From the NCBI RefSeq assembly GCF_003086295.3, contig NC_092048.1, positions 107,834,276 through 107,898,275 on the forward strand: DNA of 64,000 bases, written 5' to 3'. Below are positions 55,597-64,000 of the stretch, piece after piece. How positions within the stretch are numbered: position 1 is the first letter of the stretch; every line of letters starts with the position of its first letter. Made by a program: the position numbers and the translations under genes. The notes beneath the pieces were generated by a model. The model worked only from the letters and a program-made list of their open reading frames with translations. It was not told the DNA's origin and did no database searches. Source of the stretch: Arachis hypogaea. Lineage: Eukaryota > Streptophyta > Magnoliopsida > Fabales > Fabaceae.

Positions 55597-56734
55597 ATTA
55601 ATTCTCACTTTGGCTATGAGCTTGGTTCTCACCATGTTGTAGGAAATGTGGACTTTAATGACAACATGTACCAAGGATGGAATACTTCAAGATGGGAGGA
55701 GTCTGAAGGAATTGATCACTCCTATTGGAAACAACCTCCGGATACTTATAGGTACAATCACCATCCTAACGCATGTCAATTCAATGGCTATGGTGAATCC
55801 TTTTATGATAATCAAGTACCGCCACCATATGCCTATGACTCTTGTCCTCAACATGAAACTCAACCATGCTCACAAGCCTTTTCATACCAAGCATCTTCCT
55901 ATGATCCATATCCATCATATGATCAACCACCTATACCATACTCTTATGACCGTTATGAGCAAGAACCTTTAGAACCACCACAACCCTATCATGATTACTA
56001 CCAAGAACCACCTCAATGTACACCCACCCCAAGCCCCAATAGATGACTCTCTTACCTTGCTACTTCAAGGACAAGCGAATATGCAAAGGAACACCCTAGA
56101 GTTTGTGACTAACTTGACCAAGGTAGTGCATGCTTTAGCCTACCAATACTTAAACACTCAAGGTGCTTCCATAGCCACATGTGAAGAATCAATTGAAGAG
56201 CATAGCATGAAGGAGAGATTGGAAACTCCGGTGGGAAATGAGGGATGTTATTTTGTATTGGCGCAACTAGAGGAAGCCATGATTGTTGAAGAAAAGGAAG
56301 AGGTAGTTGAAGATTTAGGAGATGTTGAAAGTCCATGGGAATGTAGCATCATAGAGCACTCTTCTAAGAAGCTTGATATTGATGTTGAGGAGGGTGCGCA
56401 ACCTCCAAGGCATATCATAGTTGGAGACTTGAAAGAGGTTTATCAAGAGATAGATTCAATCATGGATGAATTTCTATCTATAATTGAATCCTTTTCCATT
56501 GGACATGGAGTTGAAATTATAGGAGAATGTGCACAACCTCCCATACCCTTGGTGAGCAATGAAGATGAGAGTGAATCAGAAGAGAGCTACCAAGAGAAAA
56601 ATGTTGAAATGATGTATATCAAAATTGAAGAATATGAATTAGTTGATCAAGAGACGGATTCATTCATCAATGAATTCCTATCTAAAATTGAATCACCTCT
56701 CACTGGGCGAGAAATCGAAGTTCTTGAAGACAAC
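55597..56734 (+). pseudogene. WDPG ORF, E9 unit 2, cut by E10
   Basis: The homologous start codon is ATT at 55597, so the first Met is at 55648. Nearly the same protein as unit 1 through the Tyr/Pro-rich segment. A deletion of about 75 bp near 56020 removes the segment present in unit 1 and shifts the frame (from phase of 55648 to phase of 55991). The acidic linker is open up to EIEVLEDN, where the E10 LTR begins; the C-terminal module is therefore not in the window. Candidate E10 duplication: ACAAC (56730-56734). Confidence 0.7.
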
Positions 56735-58184
56735 TGATAAACCACTATTTTATGGTTTATCCTGTGCTCAATTGAGTGGTTTTTATCAACTCTTTACCCA
56801 CTTATTCATACTATTTGCATGGTTTTACATTTGCCTTCCTAATTATGTGCTTTGATTGAAAACATGCTTCTTTGGCCTTAAGTTCCCTATGTTTAATACT
56901 CTCTTATTACCATTAGATGCCTTGATATGTGTGTTAAGTAATTTCAGAGATTACAGGGCAGGAATGGCTTAGAGGATAGAAAGCAAGCATGCAAAAGTGG
57001 AAGGAATACAAGAAGTTGGAGAAATTGCTAAGCTGTCCAGCCTGACCTCTTCGCATTCAAACGGCTATAACTTGAGCTACAAAGGTCCAAACGATGAGGT
57101 TCTAGTTGCGTTGGAAAGCTAACATCCGGGGCTTTGATTTGATATATAATATGCCATAGTTGCCCTTACGCTAGGTGACGCGACCGCGTGCTCCATGCGG
57201 ACGCGTTGCAGTGACGAAAATCAGCGTGTTTGAATTCGCAACTAGCGAATTTTGGGCTGTTTCCGACCCAGTTTACAGCCCAGAAAACACATATTAGAGG
57301 CTATAAAGTGGGGGAATGCATCCATTCATAAGGATGCTCTCATATTCACAATTTTAGGAGTAGATGTAGTTTTTAGAGAGAGAGGTTCTCTCCTCTCTCT
57401 TAGGATTAGGATTTAGGATCTCTCTTAATTTTAGGAGTGGCTCTCAATCCCAGGTTCTTTATTTTTATTTATTTTCCCAATTTAATTTATGAACTCTTCC
57501 ATGTTACATATAATTTTCTTAATTAAATGTTATTTGAGGTATTTCAGATTTAAGATTGCTTTGCTCTGTTTAAGATTGCTTTCAATTTAATTTAGATATT
57601 TTTTTTCTCCCTTTTGGCTTTGGTCAAGTGATTGGTAATACTTGAGTTATCAAACTCAGCAAGTGATTAAAATTGGCAGATTCTGCTTGAGCTAGGATTG
57701 CTCTAAGGCTAGTCTCTCCACAGGAGTTGATTAGGACTTGAGAATCAAGCCAATCAGTCCACTCAACCTTCCTTTGCTTAGTAAAGGCTGACCAAGTGGG
57801 ATTAAAACCTAATTCTCTTCACACCTGATAAGGATAACTAGGATAGGACCTCCAATTTCTCATACCTTGCCAAGAGTTTATTTTACAGTTATTTATTTAT
57901 TTTATTCTTCTTATGGAACATACTGCTCCCTTACTTTCTAAAACCCCTACTTGCTTTCTAAAACCCCTAATTTACAAGACTCATAACCAATAATAAGAAT
58001 ATACTTCCCTGCAGTTCTTTGAGAAGACGACCCGAGGTTTGAATACTCGATTATCAATTTCAAAGGGGTTTGTTACTTGTGACAACCAAAACGTTTGTAT
58101 GAAAGGACTTTGAAGGTTTAGAAACTATACTTGCAATGAGGATTTATCCGCAAATTTCTAGACCACGCAAAAGTTCTCTCATCA
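56735..58184 (+). repeat. E10 5' LTR
   Basis: 1450 bp, TGATAAACCACTATTTTATG to TTCTCTCATCA. It has the conserved GAGCTAC/GCGTTGGAAAG module (57065-57160), a two-unit CGCG cluster (57176-57212) and a TATA box (57302-57308). No gene. Confidence 0.9.
57302..57308 (+). promoter_or_regulatory. E10 TATA box (also 63919-63925)
   Basis: TATAAAG in GGCTATAAAGTGGG, about 95 bp after the CGCG palindromes. Both LTR copies keep it. Confidence 0.6.
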
Positions 58185-58187
58185 AAA

Positions 58188-58206
58188 TGGCGCCGTTGCC
58201 GGAGAA
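58188..58206 (+). promoter_or_regulatory. E10 primer-binding site (tRNA-Asp)
   Basis: TGGCGCCGTTGCCGGAGAA, the same variant as in E2, 3 bp after the LTR. Confidence 0.88.
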
Positions 58207-58334
58207 TTGCAAACGTGTGCCTTATTATTGGTTATTGTAAATATTTTATTTTTGCTTGTTTATTTGTTTTTATTTTTGCTTTTTCTTAAGTTAAGAGGTT
58301 ATTGGTTTTTATTTTAAAATTTTTATTTTATCTT

Positions 58335-58490
58335 ATCTTATTTCAAAAATCAAATTTCAAATTTCAAATTTCAAAATTTTCAAAATTCAAATTTCAAAAA
58401 TTTTCAAATCTCAAATTTCAAGTTTCAAAATTCAAATTTCAAAATTCAAATTTCAAAATTTCAAAATTTAATTTTCAAATTCAAAATTTA
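58335..58490. repeat. CAAATTTC tandem array in the E10 leader
   Basis: About 150 bp of degenerate CAAATTTCAAAATTT units between the primer-binding site and the ORF start. The other WDPG elements here have only a short leader at this place. A spurious 68-residue frame crosses it. Confidence 0.9.
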
Positions 58491-58547
58491 AATAACCTTT
58501 TAATTTAAATTTGTTTTTATTTTTATTTTTAATTTTTATTTGCTACT

Positions 58548-60272
58548 ATGAACTCTCACCCCTTTGATTATGAGTCTAGTTACAATTATGTTTTAGGAAG
58601 AAGAAATTACAATGAGAACAGGCATCAAAGTTGGAACAATCAAAGATGGGAGGAGCCACAAGGATTTGATCAACCCTCATGGCAACAACCACTTCCAATG
58701 GACTATCAACAACCACCACCATATGCCTATAAACCCTCTCCTCAACACAGCTTTGAACCACCATACTCACAAGCCACCTACAACCATTCACCTCCATATG
58801 ACCCTAACCCGTATCCACCATACCAACCACCCTATGAACAAAATGAACCCTCCTATCCACCCCAAACCTCCATGGAGAAAGCACTTGACGATCTAAACTC
58901 TACTATACAAGCTCTCTTTGCCCAAATTGGACCACCAAATACCTTCAACAATCAACCCTCAAGCTCTAGTGCACTTCCTTGTCAACCACAGAATGATCTC
59001 TCCATCCCATCACCACCATCCATGGAAGAGCACCCACATCCATCAACCCAAGAGCAACATGATCTCAATGATGCTATTGACATGGAACAAGAGAGAAGGG
59101 ATCATCTTCGCGAATCCATACTTCATAAGGAGCTAGAGGAGGCCCTAAAGGTGAAGGTAGTAAAAACCCTTGGAGTCGAAGGAGTGGTTGAAGAATTAGT
59201 GAAGGAAGAATCAAGGGATCATCTCAAGGAAGCAGCGGATCGATTTCAGGCAACTCTATATCAACTAAATCAAGCGATAAGTTAATTAGGTTCCCGACGC
59301 TCGGACACTCAAAGTGCTCCCATGGCTTCATGTGGGCAATCTAATGAAGAACGTAGCATGAAGGAGATATTAGAAACTCCAGTGAACAGTACGGAGCATG
59401 ACTTTGTACTGGAACAAGTAGAGAAAGCCGGAATTATTGAAGAAGAAAAAGTGGTTGAAGACTTAGGAGATGCAGAACCTCCATGGGAAAGTCCAGTCAT
59501 AGAACCCCCTTCCAAGACGTTTGAAATTGATGCTGAGGAGGGTGTACAACCTCCAAGGCATATCACAGTTGAAGTCTTGGAAGAGGTTGATCAAGAGGTG
59601 GAGATTCAAGATGAAGAAGCACAACCTCCCATGCCCTTGGAAAGCAATGAAGAGGAGATTGAATTGGAAGAAAGCTACCAAGAGGAAGAGGTTGAAATTG
59701 AAGAAGCTTGCAAAGAGGTGGTAATTATCAGAGAAGAGCACAAGGGAGTGGAGCTTGCAATTTCATTAAAAATACCTCCCCCTAAGTTGCCATCATCCTT
59801 CACAACATTCAAGTGGGTAAAATTCATATCCCTTAGCTTTCTAATTCCACTTGAATATGGGCTACTAGAGATGGATGGTCAACTTAGAGCTCTTTGTAAC
59901 ATTCAGAGTAAGAGGAAGATGGCCAGTGGTAAGAATTGTCCTGCAAGGTTCATTATGGTTGGAAGCTTTAAGTTTAAACGCAACGGTTGGTGTAGAGCTC
60001 AATTGAATGGGTCTAGGAAGCTATTTGGTAGCTGCAGTGAGAATTCAAATTACTTATCACCCAGCCGGAAAAATACAGATCCCGACAAAAATGGGTGTAA
60101 AAGCAAAGTTTGGGATCCTGGAATCTGCTCTGACATCTGTCACCCCGGGAGCCTAAGAATCTGTTTGAAGCTTCTTAAGGGCTTTACATGCCTAGTTTGG
60201 GACCCCGGAGGTTACTGGAGATATAAACATTGGTGGAGATTCCTGGATGAGTTCAAACACAAGCCACCATAA
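58548..60272 (+). pseudogene. WDPG ORF, E10 copy (one nonsense codon)
   Basis: 574 codons in one frame from ATG 58548, broken only by TAA at 59283-59285. N-terminus MNSHPFDYESSYNYVLG and NNQRWEEPQGFDQPSWQQ; Pro/Tyr/Gln-rich segment; MEEHPHPS and HLRESILHKELEEAL shared with E2; after the stop, MASCGQSNEERSMKE shared with E4 and E9; acidic linker; then the C-terminal module TFKWVKFISLSFLIPLEYGL, GQLRALCNI, QLNGSRKLFGSC, KVWDPGI, LVWDPGGYW and KHWWRFLDEFKHKPP. It has two WDPG boxes, like E4. No recognised family, signal peptide or membrane segment. Aromatic- and Cys-containing C-terminus could be a small folded domain (inference). It is the best copy for describing the protein. Confidence 0.75.
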
Positions 60273-60321
60273 CAGGGAGCTCACCAAATGTCCAACTTAA
60301 GGACTTTAACTAAAAGTGTTA

Positions 60322-60339
60322 GGTGGGAGACAACCCACC
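60322..60339 (+). other. Conserved hairpin I, E10 copy
   Basis: GGTGGG-AGACAA-CCCACC, 49 bp after the ORF stop, preceded by AACTAAAAGTGTTA. Confidence 0.85.
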
Positions 60340-60483
60340 ATGGTATGTTCGTTCCTTTTTCATTTTTATTTAGTTTTATTTGTTTTCAAGTTTTATTTTA
60401 TTTTATTATATTGAGTCTGAAATTTTGCATCACATTCATATTAATCATTGCATTCTGCATACAGCATAAAAAAATTTTTTTTT

Positions 60484-61025
60484 GAGCACGCGACGCGACC
60501 GCATTAGCGACGCGTCCGCGTCGCAAGGAGATGGGAGACAATAATACTATGAACAGAGAGTTACGCAGGAGCAGGGCTGGAGGCGTGCCAATGGCACAAA
60601 TTGTCCCATGCGACCGCGTCGCCGATGCAACCACGTCATATGGGAATAATGGCCTCCCACGCGACCGCGTGCCCCACGCGGCCGCGTGACCAGGATTTCG
60701 ACGTAATAATGGTGCACAGCCGAAAGTTGTGCTAGAGTGGTGCTGGACTGGCGCTGGACGCGTAGTCCATCTCACGCGACCGCATGCCCCACGCGGCCGC
60801 GTCACATCCTACTAAGTGGCCACTCGCGCGATCGCATGCCCCATGCGATCGCGTCACCCAATATTTGGCAATTAATGATTTTTGAACAGAGAGTTGTGCG
60901 AGCGCGAGGCTGCCCTCGCGCCAGTAGCACAAAACGTGTCACGCGACCGCGTGACCGACGCGACCGCGTCACCTTACTTGAAGCGCAATCGCGCGAACGG
61001 ATGCCCCACGCGTCCGCGTCGCTTG
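60484..61025. repeat. CGCG-palindrome cluster, E10 internal
   Basis: CACGCGACCGCGTGCCCC, CACGCGGCCGCGTGACC, GACGCGTCCGCGTCGC and CGCGCGATCGCATGCC at 15-60 bp intervals. The word matches the LTR word of this element (GACGCGACCGCGTGC). Confidence 0.9.
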
Positions 61026-61865
61026 CGCCGCACAGCTCAACCTAAATTGCCAAAATATCTTATCTTTCTCTTCCCCAAATCCTATTTTCTCTTTTCCCTC
61101 CTTATTTCTTCCTTACTTCTTCTTCCCTTCTTTCCCTTCTCATTCTTCTTATTTTTCTTTTTATTTTATTTTAATTTATTTGCATACTTTCATTCATTGC
61201 ATTATTTTCATTGGTGTTAGAAATTTATTTGGGTCATTATTTCTATATTTTACTTGTGGATTATTAGAGAAATTATTTGACAATTATATATTACTTTTTA
61301 AAGGATTGCTTGCATGTTCAATTTAATACTTTCAAATAGCTTATTTACCATGCATGCTATATGTTTGTGAAAACGCCCGTATGGCATTGTGCACTATTTT
61401 TAAAATTTCTTTTAATCTACTACTATAAATGCTTGTTTTTCACAAAACCCTTTTTATATTTTATTAATTAAATATAATTGTTATTACAAACATGTTGTTA
61501 GTTTGAAAGACTTGGTAATCTAACTTGGACATTGAATACTTGATCTATGCTACTCATGCCTTTGCCAGCATGCCAATAAACACCTTGCATTTCTTGTCAT
61601 CATATGCACTAGCTATTTTTCATTGATGACTTTTCACATGTACTCATGAGCGTGTGTTAACGTCATTCTTCTTTATTGTGGATTGATTACCACCTTTCCC
61701 GCTCTCTTCCTTGCTCTAACCCTTAGCTTTAAAAGTCACTTTCTTTTTCCCTTTTCAGGATGGCCACCAAGAAGGGTAAAGAGAAAGCTACTCCCAGCTC
61801 ACCGGCAAGGAAAGGAATAAAAAGAGCCCCAGTTGAAGCGATCCGTCCACTTGTATATCTTAGCA

Positions 61866-61908
61866 TGCACCGAGGACGGTGCAATCTTTAAGTGTGGGGA
61901 GGTCGATA
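61866..61908 (+). promoter_or_regulatory. Hairpin II plus internal polypurine tract, E10
   Basis: TGCACCG-AGGA-CGGTGCA (61866-61883), then TTTAAGTGTGGGGAGGTCGA. The terminal tract at 63335-63352 reads TTTAAGTGTGGGGAGGTTGA, one base different. Confidence 0.8.
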
Positions 61909-63351
61909 CCGATCTCCATGGGTTAGTATTTTCTTCTCAACACCAATACTCTTATTTTCTTTATTTGTTCATTGTTGCATCTGCATAGTTGATTGCCTAT
62001 TTGTTTGATTTTTTTCATATTTTACCACTTGGTTGAAGTAATATTTTCTTTTTCAAGAAAATTTTTAGAGCATTTCACTAATTTGAATAAAATTTAATGT
62101 TACACTTGTTTGAAGAGATATTATTTTGGAACATGGGTTAGAGCTCGAACACACAAAACCTGTGAGATTTTGAGCCTATTTGAATTGGTTGCATTTTATC
62201 AACCAAAAATTTCTATTTTAGTGTGTATTTTTCTCTCTAAAATTGTGATATTTGTCTTGCTTAATTCTATATTTCCATTGTTTGATGTATGCATACACTT
62301 ATATGATTGAGGCCTTTGTTTCACTTAGCTTACATACCCATATGGCCTTACCTTTCATTATCCTTTGCAAACCAATTTGAGCCTATTTTACCCCTTTGTT
62401 CTTTACTTTAGCACATCATTAACTCTAAGCGGAAAACAATAATGTCCTTAATTTGAATCCTTGGTTAGCTTAGACCAGTAAGAGTGCTCATGAATTAAGT
62501 GTGGGGAAATTGGGATTGAAAACATTTGGTTTGAGAATTGAGTATGTTAGAAATTTCTGAAAATGTGAAAAAAATGTCTAGGACATGTTCATGTATTCAA
62601 TAAATTAATCATATGCATTGAGAAAAAAAATAATATATAAATAATAAAAAAATTGAAAATGAAAAAAAAATGAAAAAAAAAGAGCAAAATAAGTGAAAGG
62701 GGACAAAATGCCCCAAAGTAAGTGGTGAAAGCAATGCATATGTACTGTACTTGAAATTAGAATGCATGAATATGTGAAAAACATGGTTGATGGATAGTTA
62801 GCTTTTTGTATTGTGATTACATGGATTGTCTAAGTTAGGTGGAAAGTTTAAGTTAATTAAGGATTCAAATTTTAGTCCACTTGGCCAAATACAATCCTAC
62901 CTTGACCCTAACCCCATTACAACCCTTAAAAGACCTCTTGATATGTGTATCTGTGCATTAAACTTTTGTTGATTGTTAGATGAAGAGCAAGCCTTAGAAA
63001 GCAAGGTTAGTAGAGAACTGAGAAAATCGAACCTTAAACACCTGAGCGATTAGAGTGTATACACTTCTAGTGAGGGTTCGATGCTCAATTCCTTGTTCCC
63101 TGCTTTCATTAGCTATTTTCTTCTTGCAAGTCTATTTGTACTCTATTTTGTAATTTGAATTAGTAAAATCCAGTGCATATTTGTTCTTAAAAGATTTGGT
63201 TACTTTTAACCAAGTAGGTTGAAACATTTTGCATGTAGTTGCATTCATATAGATAGGTTGCATTTCATACATTCTACCATTCCTCTTCATTTCTTTATAG
63301 CTTCTCTTGAGCATAGCATGAGGACATGCCAAAGTTTAAGTGTGGGGAGGT

Positions 63352-64000
63352 TGATAAACCACTATTTTATGGTTTATCCTGTGCTCAATTGAGTGGTTTT
63401 ATCAACTCTTTACCCACTTATTCATACTATTTGCATGGTTTTACATTTTCCTTCCTAATTATGTGCTTTGATTGAAAACATGCTTCTTTGGCCTTAAGTT
63501 CCCTATGTTTAATCCTCTCTTATTACCATTAGATGCCTTGATATGTGTGTTAAGTAATTTCAGAGATTACAGGGCAGGAATGGCTTAGAGGATGGAAAGA
63601 AAGCATGCAAAAGTGGAAGGAATACAAGAAGTTGGAGAAATTGCTAAGCTGTCCAGCCTGACCTCTTCGCATTCAAACGGCTATAACTTGAGCTACAGAG
63701 ATCCAAATGATGCGGTTCTAGTTGCGTTGGAAAGCTAACGTCCGGAGCTTCGATTTAATATATAATATGCTATAGTTTCCTTGAAGCTAGGCAACGCGAC
63801 CGAGTGCTCCATGCGGACGCATTGTAGTGACAAAAATCAGCGTGTTTGAATTCGCAACCAGCGAATTTTGGGCTGTTTCCGACCCAGTTTGCGGCCTAGA
63901 AAACACAGATTAGACGCTATAAAGTGGGAGAATGCATCCATTCATAAGGATGCTCTCATATTCACAATTTTAGGAGTAGATGTAGTTTTTAGAGAGAGAG
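63352..64000 (+). repeat. E10 3' LTR (cut by window end)
   Basis: Begins TGATAAACCACTATTTTATG and follows the 5' LTR with scattered substitutions; the CGCG unit here is decayed (ACGCGACCGAGTGC at 63794). Confidence 0.9.

Larger units (their letters stand above)
47585..56734 (+). mobile_element. E9: tandem WDPG-element array (LTR-internal-LTR-internal)
   Basis: LTR (47585-49057), primer-binding site, WDPG ORF, hairpin I, palindromes, hairpin II, non-coding 3' region and polypurine tract, LTR (54056-55468), then again primer-binding site and WDPG ORF until E10 interrupts it. No pol is seen. The middle LTR serves as 3' LTR of unit 1 and 5' LTR of unit 2, which fits recombination between two elements. 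The first about 7 bp (TGATAAA) of the left LTR are missing. Confidence 0.85.
60340..63351 (+). other. E10 non-coding 3' region
   Basis: CGCG cluster (60484-61025), CT-rich tract (61050-61190), hairpin II with internal polypurine tract (61866-61908), a further TTAAGTGTGGGGAAATT (62497-62513), A-rich low complexity (62620-62700), and terminal TTTAAGTGTGGGGAGGT against the LTR. A possible remnant of a short frame with KKGKEKATPSSPARKGIKRA lies at 61761-61835; I do not call it a gene. Confidence 0.75.
56735..64000 (+). mobile_element. E10: WDPG-ORF LTR retrotransposon, no pol
   Basis: 5' LTR (56735-58184), primer-binding site, leader with an AAATTTC repeat, WDPG ORF, hairpin I, CGCG cluster, hairpin II with internal polypurine tract, non-coding 3' region, terminal polypurine tract, and the first 649 bp of the 3' LTR at the window end. 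The internal region is only 5.2 kb, with one ORF and no protease, RT or integrase, so it must use enzymes made by another element. Confidence 0.9.

Noticed and set aside
61761..61835. Short basic frame in the E10 3' region (KKGKEKATPSS)
   Set aside because: About 25 codons, with no intact counterpart in E2 or E9; it may be an ORF remnant but cannot be supported as a gene.

Overview
This is a plant nuclear window made almost entirely of nested LTR retrotransposons. I see no intact host gene, rRNA, complete tRNA, CRISPR array or bacterial signal. Many primer-binding sites complementary to plant tRNA-Asp, Athila-type Ty3/gypsy polyproteins and a spliced Ulp1-like gene fragment identify a plant. 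The repeat vocabulary (GGCGTT-N-AACGCC words, LTRs opening TGATGAGCGGATATT) looks like a legume, most likely Arachis (peanut or a wild relative), but that genus call is from memory. All coordinates and comparisons were made by eye.

Layout (my labels, left to right). E1 (1-3374, minus): gag-only element with its 5' LTR; the rest lies off the left edge. E2 (3375-8732, minus): element with no pol seen in its visible part, carrying an uncharacterised ORF that I call the WDPG ORF; interrupted by E1 and itself inserted in the LTR of E3. E3 (8733-14100, minus): Athila-type element with pol and a downstream ORF3; its pol is interrupted by E4. E4 (14101-17242, plus): LTR plus WDPG ORF, cut by E5 just before the ORF's expected end. 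E5 (17243-34476, minus): a rearranged Athila-type element, split by E6. E6 (20077-32164, plus): the only element with both LTRs and a matching target-site duplication (CTCTC); it has gag-pol, ORF3 and long untranslated regions, and four nonsense codons. 34477-37775 (plus): a 15-exon Ulp1/C48-peptidase-like gene fragment, cut by E7. E7 (37776-45176, minus): a tRNA-iMet-primed Ty3/gypsy element with about 2.9 kb LTRs and gag but almost no pol; its left LTR holds a solo LTR (38842-40475, duplication GCAAC). E8 (45177-47584, plus): an LTR inserted in the right LTR of E7. E9 (47585-56734, plus): a tandem LTR-internal-LTR-internal array of a WDPG element. E10 (56735-64000, plus): another WDPG element inserted in the second internal region of E9 and running off the right edge.

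How the parts relate. The Athila-type elements (E3, E5, E6) could supply pol, while E2, E4, E9 and E10 show no pol in the parts visible and are candidates for non-autonomous partners. Both groups share the tRNA-Asp primer-binding site and a hairpin just after the main ORF, whose stem covaries between copies while its loop is conserved. The WDPG elements also share a second hairpin followed by an internal copy of the polypurine tract. Each family additionally carries clusters of its own CpG-rich palindromic word in the LTR and again downstream of the main ORF; in E6 the word is also inside the gag coding region. The hairpin, the WDPG ORF and the compartmented palindromes are my best candidates for undescribed biology.
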